From positions 1 to 64,000 of the forward strand of contig NZ_JAEFAJ010000004.1 in NCBI RefSeq assembly GCF_016287535.1: a stretch of 64,000 nucleotides of DNA. The letters run 5' to 3'. This document shows, one piece after another, positions 1 through 8,120 of the stretch (positions within the stretch are counted from its first letter, which is position 1; every line of letters begins with the position of its first letter). Under the pieces are notes generated by a model. It did no database searches and was not told where the DNA came from. It saw nothing but the letters and a program-made list of their open reading frames with translations. Source of the stretch: Ruminococcus sp. (GTDB lineage Bacteria > Bacillota > Clostridia > Oscillospirales > Ruminococcaceae). A program made the position numbers and the translations under genes.

Positions 1-2595
1 ACAAAGGGCGGCGACGGCTTCAAGGATTACATGGGACCGTACTTCCGTCTCGGTACTTCTGTAAGCGGAAACGAGATCGGCAATTCACAGGCTCAGCAGT
101 TCATCAAGAAGAACTACAACTCTATCACCTGTGAGAACGAAATGAAGCCAGATTCTATCGTTGCAGGCGTAAACGGCGATAACGTAAATATCAGCCTCAA
201 TGCTGCAAGCAACATCCTTAAATTCGCAGAGCAGAATGGCATCGGCGTTCGTGGTCATACCTTCGTATGGTACAGCCAGACTCCTGGCTCACTGTTCCAG
301 GATAACGGCGGTACTGTTTCAAAGGACAGAATGAACAAGCGTCTTGAGAGCATGATCAAGAACACATTCAGTGCACTCAAGAGCCAGTTCCCGAACCTCA
401 AGCTCCACTCCTACGACGTATGTAACGAGCTTTTCGTTAACGATGGCGGCGGAATGAGACCCGGCAGCAACTCAAACTGGGTAAGAGTATACGGCGAAGG
501 CAACTCAGAGTTCGTTGTAAACGCATTCAAGTATGCAAGACAGTATGCTCCTGCAGATTGTAAGCTTTACCTCAACGACTATAACGAGTACATGAGCGCA
601 AAGACAAACGACCTTGTAAATATGGCTAAGACAGTCATGAAGGAAGGTAACTATATCGACGGTATCGGTATGCAGGCTCACCTTGACTCCAAGTATCCTT
701 CAGCAAGCGAGTTTGAGACAGCTCTCAAGAAGTTCGCAGCTCTCGGTCTCGACGTTCAGATCACAGAGCTCGATATCACAAACAGCACGGGTACAAACGG
801 TCAGCTTTATCCTCAGATCTTTGAGGTAGCTATGAAGAATGCTGCTAACATCTCAACTCTTACTCTCTGGGGTACAACAGATGAGAGAAGCTGGAGAGCT
901 AACCAGAATGGTGGTTCACCGCTTCCGTTCAGCAACTACCAGGCTAAGTCGTTCTATAAAGACATTATAGCTCTGGCAAGCAAGATTGATCCGCCCGATC
1001 CTAACTATGGCGTGGTTACAACTACAACAACTACTACCACAACAACTACAACAACAACAACTTCCGCTACCACAACAGTTACAACTACCACACAGGATCC
1101 TAAGGGCGCACTTGATGCTCAGGTTTCAAAGTGGGGCGACGCTAACTGTGATAATGGTATTGATATGGGCGACGCAGTTCTCATCATGCAGTCACTTGCT
1201 AACCCCAATAAGTATCAGCTCACGGAAAAGGGCAAATACAATGCAGACGTTTACGAGGCAGGCGGCGGCATAACAACCAACGATGCAGCTTCTATCCAGA
1301 AGTTCCTCCTCGGTCTTATCAAGCAGCTCCCTGAGAGCTACTCTGATAATATATCAACAGTAGTTACTGAGGCTCCCAAGTCCTCAACAACAACTACTAC
1401 AACAGCTACAACTACAGCGACTACGACCACAACCAAGCCCGCTGCAAAGACTCTCTTCAAGAGCTCTTTCGACTCAAGCACAGACAGCTGGTCAGGCAGA
1501 GGTAATGCTTCTGTAGATGTAAGCTCAGACAGCTTCTATTCAGGTAAGTCACTTTACGTTTCCGGCAGATCAGCTGAGTGGAACGGCGCTGCATACAGCC
1601 TCGGTTCAGACTTCGTAGCAGGTCAGACATACAGCTTCAGCGCAGCAGTTCTCCAGCAGTCCGGAAAGGACGCTACATTCCAGCTTTCACTCCAGCAGGG
1701 TGACGGCAACTCAGCAGTTTATACTCCTATCGCTAAGGCAACTTGTAAGGACGGCGTATGGACAAAGCTTGAGAATACATCGTTCACGATCCCTGACAAC
1801 TCAGGCGATATGCTCCTTTATGTAGAGACTATCGAGAGCTCAGGCGACACAATGAACTTCTACCTTGATGAAGTGCTTGCAGGTACTGAGGGCGTACAGT
1901 CATCAGTTGAGACAGGCAAGGGTACTGTAGGCGAACCTCCTAAGGGCGGCGGTGCTTCAGTTGATACTTCCAAAAAGCTCTGCGCTATCTCATTCGACGA
2001 CGGTGCATCAGCTCAGAGCACAAATGATCCTGGTTACAGAATCATAAACGCTCTTATCAATAACAACATGACAGCTACCTTCTTCAACGTAGGAAGCTGG
2101 ATCAAGACAAATCAGCAGATTCAGTATGAGTTTGAGAACGGCATGGAAGTTGCAAACCATACTCAGTCACATCCTCACCTCGGTCAGCTCGGTTCTTCAC
2201 AGGTAAGAAGTGAGTGGGAGCAGTGCAACAGCAAGCTCAAGAGCATCATCGGCACTGAGCCTTCACACCTCATGAGATTACCTTATCTTGAGAGCAACGG
2301 AACAGTTCAGTCAGCACTTTATGATATCCCGCTTATCAGCTGTGCTATAGATACTCAGGACTGGAACGGCGCTTCAGCAGGTCAGATCGTTAACACGATC
2401 AAGCAGGCTGCACAGAACGGTTCACTTGAGGGTGCTATCGTACTCTGCCACGAGAACTATCAGTCAACAGCACAGGCTATGGAAGAAGTTCTTCCTTGGC
2501 TCGCTCAGAATGGTTACCAGAATGTAAACATCTCTGATATGGCTGCAGCTCACGGCAAGACCCTTGCAGGCGGTCAGGTTCATACAAGAGCATAA
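1..2595 (+). CDS. Cellulosomal xylanase/esterase, GH10-dockerin-CBM22-CE4 (5' partial)
   Basis: The reading frame is open from base 1, so the true start and signal peptide lie upstream. Numbering from the ORF-track start, residues 1-320 are a GH10 endo-xylanase. The acid/base Glu is in VCNELF (about 133) and the nucleophile Glu in ITELDI (about 246). A threonine-rich linker leads to a dockerin (about 367-433, calcium loop DANCDNGIDMGD, second repeat ending FLLGLI). A second Thr linker precedes a CBM22-like xylan-binding domain (about 473-620). The C-terminus (649-845) is a NodB/CE4 deacetylase with SFDDG and the HTQSH metal motif, probably an acetyl-xylan esterase. The enzyme would be secreted and docked on a cellulosome, cleaving xylan and removing acetyl groups. 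Domain calls are firm; the CBM family number is less so. Confidence 0.93.
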   Translation, partial: TKGGDGFKDYMGPYFRLGTSVSGNEIGNSQAQQFIKKNYNSITCENEMKPDSIVAGVNGDNVNISLNAASNILKFAEQNGIGVRGHTFVWYSQTPGSLFQDNGGTVSKDRMNKRLESMIKNTFSALKSQFPNLKLHSYDVCNELFVNDGGGMRPGSNSNWVRVYGEGNSEFVVNAFKYARQYAPADCKLYLNDYNEYMSAKTNDLVNMAKTVMKEGNYIDGIGMQAHLDSKYPSASEFETALKKFAALGLDVQITELDITNSTGTNGQLYPQIFEVAMKNAANISTLTLWGTTDERSWRANQNGGSPLPFSNYQAKSFYKDIIALASKIDPPDPNYGVVTTTTTTTTTTTTTTTSATTTVTTTTQDPKGALDAQVSKWGDANCDNGIDMGDAVLIMQSLANPNKYQLTEKGKYNADVYEAGGGITTNDAASIQKFLLGLIKQLPESYSDNISTVVTEAPKSSTTTTTTATTTATTTTTKPAAKTLFKSSFDSSTDSWSGRGNASVDVSSDSFYSGKSLYVSGRSAEWNGAAYSLGSDFVAGQTYSFSAAVLQQSGKDATFQLSLQQGDGNSAVYTPIAKATCKDGVWTKLENTSFTIPDNSGDMLLYVETIESSGDTMNFYLDEVLAGTEGVQSSVETGKGTVGEPPKGGGASVDTSKKLCAISFDDGASAQSTNDPGYRIINALINNNMTATFFNVGSWIKTNQQIQYEFENGMEVANHTQSHPHLGQLGSSQVRSEWEQCNSKLKSIIGTEPSHLMRLPYLESNGTVQSALYDIPLISCAIDTQDWNGASAGQIVNTIKQAAQNGSLEGAIVLCHENYQSTAQAMEEVLPWLAQNGYQNVNISDMAAAHGKTLAGGQVHTRA

Positions 2596-2618
2596 TCCGC
2601 TATTGGGAATAACAAATC

Positions 2619-2647
2619 GTGCCGGTCGCAGTATCGGTGACCGGCAC
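2619..2647 (+). terminator. Hairpin after the xylanase gene
   Basis: A perfect 9-bp stem (GTGCCGGTC / GACCGGCAC) with an 11-base loop starts 24 bases after the stop codon. The U-tract is poor (ACTAATTAAG), so it may be a weak terminator or a 3' stabilising hairpin. Confidence 0.5.
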
Positions 2648-2794
2648 ACTAATTAAGATTTCTCCAAATTTTAATATCCCCTGAAAGGCAGTCGGTGAAA
2701 ATCGGCTGTCTTTTCATTTTTTTCAGAAAATGATATAATATATGTGACCATATCATACTCCAATGCGTGTCTATAGTGAAAGGAGCTGATGAAG

Positions 2795-3268
2795 ATGCAA
2801 AAATGCGGCTGCGCTCGTGAGGCGGTCGAGAGATACGGCGATATGCTGTACAGGATATGTCTGCTTTCTCTGAAGAATACTGCCGACGCAGAGGACGCTG
2901 TGCAGGAGACATTAATAAAATACGTACAGAAGTCTCCCGATTTCAGCGACAGCGAACATGAAAAAGCATGGCTTATAACTGTAGCCACAAACAAATGCCG
3001 TGATATGCTGAGATATCGTACAAGACACAAGACCGAAAGTGAGGAGATTCTCCTCGGTTATGCTGTAGAGAAAGAGGAAAGCGGGATACTTGACGCTCTT
3101 ATGGAGCTTCCTGAAAAGTACAAAACACCGCTCGTGCTCTTTTATATAGAAGGGTACAAGGTAGACGAGATGGCAGATATCATGGGAATAAGTCTTTCGG
3201 CAGCAAAAATGCGCTTGTCAAGAGGCAGAAAGCTGCTGGAGGAAAAATACAGAAAGGAGTATATGTAG
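2795..3268 (+). CDS. ECF-type RNA polymerase sigma factor
   Basis: A small sigma-70-family protein of about 157 residues with region 2 (AEDAVQETLIKYVQ) and region 4 (LPEKYKTPLVLFYIEGY, then a helix-turn-helix ending SAAKMRLSRGRKLL). It has only these two regions, as extracytoplasmic-function sigmas do. The ORF track starts at 2789; I prefer ATG 2795 because AGGAG at 2781 is then 9 bases away. The stop is followed after one base by the start of a membrane protein likely to be its anti-sigma partner. A possible promoter (TTTTCA, 17 bases, TATAAT at 2734) lies upstream. Its target genes cannot be read from the sequence. Confidence 0.9.
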   Translation: MQKCGCAREAVERYGDMLYRICLLSLKNTADAEDAVQETLIKYVQKSPDFSDSEHEKAWLITVATNKCRDMLRYRTRHKTESEEILLGYAVEKEESGILDALMELPEKYKTPLVLFYIEGYKVDEMADIMGISLSAAKMRLSRGRKLLEEKYRKEYM

Positions 3269-3269
3269 T

Positions 3270-4820
3270 ATGGATAAGAAGCTTAAAAAAGCGGCAGATA
3301 AGATAAAAATGCCTGAGGATATGAAGGAGCGTATCATAAGGAATTGCGAGTCTCTTGAGAAGAACAATATCATACGTAAAGACAATGATGACGGATATAC
3401 GGAAGTCGCAAGCGGAATCGAGCGCGTTGAGTCAGGAAGAAACATTATCAGGACTATCAGCGCGATCGCTGCCTGCGCAGTGCTTGCAGCTGGCATTGGT
3501 ACAACGGGATTTCTGCTCCACAGACAGAAAAATAACGGGTTTGCAGACAGCGGTGTGGAGATGACCACTGTGACTACCGAGCCGGCGGCTTATAAGATAT
3601 CTCCGTTCGGAGATTTCAGGAAGTTCGACTATACTTTTAATGCGGGAATAGCGTGCTATGGCAAATATGGACCCGGAAGCATTTATAACAGGTTTGCGGA
3701 TTTCTTCAATAATTTCGACTGGGGTGAAGATACTAAGGAAATAAAAGATCCAATTGTTCTGAATGATTATGATTTTTCTATTTCATGGGATGTGAATAAC
3801 ATTGTTTCATGGATCTTTATTGCGAAAGACGGTTATGTAATATATACGGAAGATAAATACGATGACAATTTCGATAAAATCATTGAATCAAACAAAAGAT
3901 CATACCGGATAGATTTTGACGCTTTTTTAAACGGATATAACGAGATCGTTTCTATTGAGGAGCATATCACACAGAGTGATGTTGACAGTCTCATAAATGG
4001 TGAGATGACATCAGTTGAGCTGCTTGATCAGGATAATAATATGCTGTATTCAAGTAAAAATGGCGAAGGAAAAGAAAAGCTCGGTGAATTCCTGAAAAAT
4101 GATTTTGTTCCGATGCTGCTGGTAAATATGCCTGTAATTGATTATGATTCAAATTATTTAAAGTATAATATTGAATATGAATTCCGGGAAAATGATCATG
4201 AAACACGGAGGTTACAGTTTAGTATCCTTGAAAATGGTGTTGTAGGCTATTCCACATATACTGATGATGAACCTACAGGGGTTGGAAGCTATTATATTGA
4301 CCTTGACGAGTTCGGCAGCAAGCTTGAAGAGCTTGGCGCAGAAAGCAATATTACGGGAACTGAGAACAATACCAATTTGAACGAAGAGTTAAGAGTACGT
4401 GAAGAAACAGATCAGAAAATCAAAGAATGCAAGAATTGCATGGAATCACTTGCTGTTTGGCTGAAAGCTGACAGGGCAGGATTCAGCGTTTCGACATTCA
4501 ATGGCGAAAATAAGAGAGTTCTTTACAGCGATGATAAAGAAAAGCTGTTAAGCTACATTGAAAGCCATGATTTCGGCGAAAGAGACACAAAAACAGTTAT
4601 CCCCGGTGTTCCTGATGATTTCAGGGAAATAGATGATGACGGACCATTTGGGTTTGCGCTCAATATCTTTTCGGATGATACGGTGTTCGGTGACGGCAGG
4701 TTTGCATTTACAAGAGATATGAGATATGCAGTTTATTATTACGGCGGAGTTGCTAAATATGTGGAAGTGGTCGAACTACCCGATGCAGAACAATTGAATT
4801 TTTTATATGATATGGATTAA
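3270..4820 (+). CDS. Membrane protein, probable anti-sigma partner of the ECF sigma
   Basis: A 516-residue protein. The first 60 residues are basic and cytoplasmic (MDKKLKKAADKIKMPEDM). One transmembrane segment follows (about 60-83, ISAIAACAVLAAGI), then a large extracytoplasmic part rich in Asp, Glu, Asn and Tyr that I do not recognise. It starts one base after the sigma-factor stop, so the two are probably translationally coupled. Position and topology fit an anti-sigma factor that holds the sigma at the membrane and senses something outside; this role is inference. The C-terminal half looks richer in A+T than neighbouring genes, so it may have a different history. A strong hairpin terminator follows. 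Confidence 0.65.
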   Translation: MDKKLKKAADKIKMPEDMKERIIRNCESLEKNNIIRKDNDDGYTEVASGIERVESGRNIIRTISAIAACAVLAAGIGTTGFLLHRQKNNGFADSGVEMTTVTTEPAAYKISPFGDFRKFDYTFNAGIACYGKYGPGSIYNRFADFFNNFDWGEDTKEIKDPIVLNDYDFSISWDVNNIVSWIFIAKDGYVIYTEDKYDDNFDKIIESNKRSYRIDFDAFLNGYNEIVSIEEHITQSDVDSLINGEMTSVELLDQDNNMLYSSKNGEGKEKLGEFLKNDFVPMLLVNMPVIDYDSNYLKYNIEYEFRENDHETRRLQFSILENGVVGYSTYTDDEPTGVGSYYIDLDEFGSKLEELGAESNITGTENNTNLNEELRVREETDQKIKECKNCMESLAVWLKADRAGFSVSTFNGENKRVLYSDDKEKLLSYIESHDFGERDTKTVIPGVPDDFREIDDDGPFGFALNIFSDDTVFGDGRFAFTRDMRYAVYYYGGVAKYVEVVELPDAEQLNFLYDMD

Positions 4821-4826
4821 AATAAA

Positions 4827-4860
4827 CAACCGCACATCGTAAGATGTGCGGTTGTCTTTT
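4827..4860. terminator. Bidirectional terminator
   Basis: A perfect 12-bp stem (CAACCGCACATC / GATGTGCGGTTG) with loop GTAA has a T-rich flank on the plus side (TCTTTT) and an A-rich flank on the other. It can end both the anti-sigma-like gene and the convergent AraC gene. Confidence 0.85.
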
Positions 4861-5719
4861 ACCTTAATGCATATAATTTTTTGAAGTCCGTAGGCGTACA
4901 GTGTTTTATCTCCTTGAAGATACGGTTGAAGGTTGTCAGACTCTTGAAGCCTGAACGCATAGCGACCTCAGTTATAGGTACGCTGGGATCCAGCAGGAGA
5001 AGCTCCGCAGCTTTTGTACGTCTTGCGTTTATGTACTGTAAATATGACATAGCGTTGTACTGCTTGAAGATACGTGAGAAGTGGTACTTGCTGTAGCCTG
5101 CCACATCGGCAAGCTGTTCAAGAGTGATATCGTACATATAGTTATTGTCGATATACTTGAGAACGGTACCGAACTTTTCACTGTACTCGTCTATCTTTTC
5201 GTCGTCGCAGTCCATGACTATCTTCTGCTGTTCGAGCTGATACTCTCTCAGAGCCATGAAAAGTTCAATGACCTTGACATATATCTTCACGTCTGCAAGC
5301 TCTGATTTGGAGTTGTACAGAGAAAGGATATCAAGCATTGTCTTTTTTGCGAGTACATGAAGCTCCTTATCAAGATCGCCGTTTATGAGAACGGGAGCGT
5401 TGAGTGAACGCATGACCGGTTCAAGAGCAGATATCTCGCCGAGAATACTGTTATCGCACTGGAAAATGATACGTCGTCCCGGTATAGCAGGCATACTGTG
5501 CAGCTCGCATGGCGGAACGATAAGAACATCGTTTTCGGGGATTAGATAATCTATCCCGTTTACAGTTACAGTATACTCATTTTTCATGGGCATGATAAGC
5601 TCGACTGCGTTATGCCAGTGTACAGGATATTCTTCAGTCTGAACATTATCATACAGCATTGCATATTTTTGAGTGTCATATTCGACAGTTTCAAATTCAC
5701 CCGAAAGATGTTTTATCAT
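4859..5719 (-). CDS. AraC-family transcriptional regulator with N-terminal cupin
   Basis: A 286-residue protein. The N-terminal 100 residues resemble a cupin sensor (PVHWHNAVELIMPM, VPPCELHSMP), usually a sugar-binding module. The last 95 residues hold the two AraC helix-turn-helix motifs (ITLEQLADVAGYSKYHFSRIF and ITEVAMRSGFKSLTTFNRIF). It is a single-gene unit with a G-rich ribosome site (GAGGGGGGGG) and its own promoter. An 8-bp inverted repeat in its leader could be an autoregulatory operator. Regulators of this build commonly control glycoside-use genes, but no adjacent target stands out apart from the more distant xylanase. Confidence 0.9.
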   Translation of the reverse strand: MIKHLSGEFETVEYDTQKYAMLYDNVQTEEYPVHWHNAVELIMPMKNEYTVTVNGIDYLIPENDVLIVPPCELHSMPAIPGRRIIFQCDNSILGEISALEPVMRSLNAPVLINGDLDKELHVLAKKTMLDILSLYNSKSELADVKIYVKVIELFMALREYQLEQQKIVMDCDDEKIDEYSEKFGTVLKYIDNNYMYDITLEQLADVAGYSKYHFSRIFKQYNAMSYLQYINARRTKAAELLLLDPSVPITEVAMRSGFKSLTTFNRIFKEIKHCTPTDFKKLYALR

Positions 5720-5740
5720 TTTAATACCCCCCCTCTGAAC

Positions 5741-5763
5741 TTTGGTCAGAGGATATGACCAAA
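5741..5763. promoter_or_regulatory. Inverted repeat in AraC leader, possible operator
   Basis: TTTGGTCA and TGACCAAA form a perfect 8-bp inverted repeat separated by 7 bases, lying between the promoter and the ribosome site of the AraC gene. A dimeric operator is possible, and so is an mRNA hairpin. Confidence 0.4.
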
Positions 5764-5806
5764 TATTGCTATCGTTTTCCTTAAACTTCGCTTATATACT
5801 AATACC

Positions 5807-5835
5807 ATTATAACCTATATGTCGTGTTTTGTAAA
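5807..5835 (-). promoter_or_regulatory. Sigma-A-type promoter of the AraC gene
   Basis: Read on the minus strand: TTTACA, 17 bases, TATAAT. About 70 bases of leader follow. Apart from this promoter, the inverted repeat and the terminator of the next gene, I see nothing else in 5720-6009. Confidence 0.65.
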
Positions 5836-5958
5836 TGCTTTTTGTACAACTTTGTGAAAACTATACAAATAGACTAACCAAAATTTGCGCAATATAGATG
5901 TACAAACAGTTAGAAAATTACAGCTTTATGACAGCTAAATTACAGCATTACGACAAAA

Positions 5959-5989
5959 ATCCCCTGACGACCGCATATCGTCAGGGGAT
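5959..5989 (-). terminator. Terminator of the flotillin-like gene
   Basis: A perfect 12-bp stem (ATCCCCTGACGA / TCGTCAGGGGAT) with a 7-base loop, followed on the minus strand by TTTTGTCG. It lies just after the SPFH stop codon. Confidence 0.8.
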
Positions 5990-6009
5990 GATATTTTATG
6001 CAAAAAGTA

Positions 6010-7587
6010 TTACAGTTCAGGAGTATCAGGATCGGGGTTATAGTTTGTGTAGTCTGTATAGTCAGTTCCGTAGTCTGTGTATTCCTGATAGTCGCCGGAA
6101 TTATCTGCTGTTTCGGTTTTTTCCTCAGCCGGCTGAGCTGCAGCCTTTCCGCCGAGGAAGCCTGCGAGCAGAGCTCTGATGTCAACGCCTGTAGCAGCTG
6201 TAAGACCGTCTGTTACCTTTGTGGTAGAACCGATGATATCGCCTACAAGTCTGCTGGAGTTGCCGTCGCCGTACATTGTGATCTTGTCAACATTTGCAAG
6301 AGGTGTAGCAGCGTTCTTGACAACCTCAGGCAGAGCCTTGAAGTACATTTCAAGCACAGCAGCCTCGCCGTACTTCTTCATAGCCTCAGCCTTTGCATTG
6401 ATACCTTCTGCCTCAGCAAGTCCCTTAGCGCGGATAGCGTCAGCCTCTGCCTTACCTACGGCAGCGATACCTTCAGCTTCCTGCATTCTTGCGAACTTCT
6501 GAGCTTCAGCTTCAGCCTTCTGAGCCTCAGCCTCCTGCTCACGCTGGAAACGGTCAGCCTCAGCTTCCTTTTTAAGCTGATAGAGCTTTGCGTCTGCTTC
6601 CTGCTGAGCCCTGTAGCGGTCAGCCTCGGCTTTCTTTTTGATCTGAGCGTCGAGAGCCTTTTCAGTTACTTCTGCCTCGCGAGCCTTGAGCTCAACGTCC
6701 TTTTCGGAAGCGGCGATGTTTGCGTTAGCCTTTGATACCTCAATGGACTTACGCTGTTCCTCTCTCTGGATCTCGTAAGCAGCGTCTGCGATAGCAAGCT
6801 GTGTGTCAGCCTCTTTCTTGAGTTCAGCCTGACGGATAGCAAGCTCATTGTTTTTCTGAGCTATCTCGGTCTCTGCGAGTATCTTGGCATCATTGGCTTC
6901 TTTCTTAGCCTGAGCCTTGGCGATCTCGATCTCCTTTTCGGACTCAGCGCGTGCGATAGCAGCCTTCTTCTGGATCTTTGTGGTGTTGTCGATACCGAGA
7001 TTCTCGATAAGGTTCTGGTCGTCTGTGAAGTTCTGAACATTGAAGGAAACTATTTCAAGTCCCATTCTGTTCAGGTCGGGAGCAGCGTTTTCCTGAACCT
7101 TTTCAGCAAATGCCTTACGGTCATTGACCATAGCCTCAAGGGACATCTGACCAACGATCTCACGCATATTACCTTCAAGCACCTCTCTTGCAACCTTCGC
7201 AACATAAGCGGTGTCTTTGTTGAGGAAGTTCTCAGCGCCGAGCTTTATGAGCATCGGATCGCTGCTTACCTTTACGTTTACGTTTGCGTCAACATTTATG
7301 TTGATATAGTCTGCTGTAGGAACAGCACTTGAAGTCTTTACGTCAACGGCTATGAGCTGGAGTTTCAGCTTATCCACACGCTCAAAGAACGGGATGCGGA
7401 TACTTGCCTTGCCGATTATGATCTTTTTTCTTAATCCGGAAATGATGTAAGCTGTATCCGGGGGAGCTTTGATGTAACCGGTGAAAATAATAATGAGAAG
7501 GACGATGATACCGATTCCGACAGGAATGATCGCGCCCCAGTTGATGTCCTCTGTCATAAGAGCCATCATGTTGATCTTGTTTAACAT
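6010..7587 (-). CDS. Flotillin-like SPFH/band-7 membrane protein
   Basis: About 525 residues. An N-terminal transmembrane segment (IIPVGIGIIVLLIIIFTGYI) is followed by an SPFH/band-7 domain (about 40-200) and then a long Ala/Glu/Lys-rich coiled coil (about 210-430) with the flotillin-type EA repeats. The tail is short and Tyr/Asp-rich (DYTDYTNYNPD). Flotillins organise membrane microdomains and influence fluidity and protein complexes. The ORF track begins at 7599, but GGAGG lies inside that extension, so ATG 7587 is the better start. It is transcribed alone from a near-perfect promoter. Without a neighbouring NfeD gene, the flotillin subfamily (FloT or YqiK type) is uncertain. Confidence 0.88.
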   Translation of the reverse strand: MLNKINMMALMTEDINWGAIIPVGIGIIVLLIIIFTGYIKAPPDTAYIISGLRKKIIIGKASIRIPFFERVDKLKLQLIAVDVKTSSAVPTADYININVDANVNVKVSSDPMLIKLGAENFLNKDTAYVAKVAREVLEGNMREIVGQMSLEAMVNDRKAFAEKVQENAAPDLNRMGLEIVSFNVQNFTDDQNLIENLGIDNTTKIQKKAAIARAESEKEIEIAKAQAKKEANDAKILAETEIAQKNNELAIRQAELKKEADTQLAIADAAYEIQREEQRKSIEVSKANANIAASEKDVELKAREAEVTEKALDAQIKKKAEADRYRAQQEADAKLYQLKKEAEADRFQREQEAEAQKAEAEAQKFARMQEAEGIAAVGKAEADAIRAKGLAEAEGINAKAEAMKKYGEAAVLEMYFKALPEVVKNAATPLANVDKITMYGDGNSSRLVGDIIGSTTKVTDGLTAATGVDIRALLAGFLGGKAAAQPAEEKTETADNSGDYQEYTDYGTDYTDYTNYNPDPDTPEL

Positions 7588-7667
7588 ATAAACCTCCATA
7601 TCATAGTAAATGTGCTTATGCGGAGCACCAAACTATAGCAGCTGACGTGTTTCAACTGCATGATGTT

Positions 7668-7696
7668 ATTATATATGATTTTTACATATTTGTCAA
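7668..7696 (-). promoter_or_regulatory. Sigma-A promoter of the flotillin-like gene
   Basis: On the minus strand: consensus TTGACA, 17 bases, TATAAT, about 75 bases upstream of the start. The rest of 7697-7884 shows no gene or clear structure. Confidence 0.8.
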
Positions 7697-7884
7697 TAGA
7701 ATACAAAAATTACGCTTCGTATAAGCTTTGTATTGCTTTTATGCATAATGCACAGAAGAGTGTATTTTAAAAATGAGTTCATATGAACCTTTTGTACAGT
7801 TTATAGAACTGAGAGCGCGTGAAACAGGTCGTTTTTATCCTCTTCGGCTAATTATTACAGTTTGATTACAGTTTTTCATATTCC

Positions 7885-7913
7885 TTGACTTTAAAAACAT
7901 TCACTATTATAAT
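7885..7913 (+). promoter_or_regulatory. Sigma-A promoter upstream of the Cys-rich small ORF and rtcB
   Basis: TTGACT, exactly 17 bases, TATAAT. It drives transcription toward the 30-codon ORF and, if the terminator is read through, rtcB. Confidence 0.8.
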
Positions 7914-7946
7914 AGTTCCATATTCTACGAAAGGACGGTGAACACC

Positions 7947-8039
7947 ATGACAATGTTCAAAAGCTTTTATAAGATGCCAAAAATTAATATTATTGAAAAC
8001 AAGCATGGAGTTTGCCCGAAGTGTTCAGCCATGTGCTGA
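7947..8039 (+). CDS. 30-residue Cys-rich small ORF upstream of rtcB
   Basis: This ORF is too short for the ORF track. ATG at 7947 follows a GA-rich ribosome site (AAAGGACGGTG) and encodes 30 residues, basic and hydrophobic first, then ending CPKCSAMC with three cysteines spaced C-x2-C-x3-C before TGA. A near-consensus promoter lies upstream and a hairpin with seven T's downstream, so promoter, ribosome site, ORF and terminator form a complete transcription unit. It could be a free small protein, a metal-binding peptide, or a leader peptide controlling rtcB by attenuation. I do not recognise the sequence. Confidence 0.5.
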   Translation: MTMFKSFYKMPKINIIENKHGVCPKCSAMC

Positions 8040-8063
8040 GCTTTTGCGTATACAGAGCATTCT

Positions 8064-8088
8064 GCACTCCTGCGGGGGTGCTTTTTTT
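8064..8088 (+). terminator. Terminator or attenuator between the small ORF and rtcB
   Basis: GCACTCC / GGGGTGC stem with loop TGCG, followed by TTTTTTT. It ends 32 bases before the rtcB start, so rtcB expression needs read-through or an internal start. An upstream AGCA could compete for the 3' arm; no clear antiterminator was found. Confidence 0.75.
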
Positions 8089-8120
8089 GTTGCGTGCGGG
8101 CAGACCGGAAAGGAAAGAGT

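Noticed and set aside
986-1273. 95-aa ORF in another frame of the xylanase gene
   Set aside because: Gln/Leu-rich product of reading the threonine linker out of frame.
5998-6735. 245-aa plus-strand ORF, Ser/Cys/Leu-rich
   Set aside because: Antisense shadow of the flotillin coiled coil (Ala/Glu codons read backwards).
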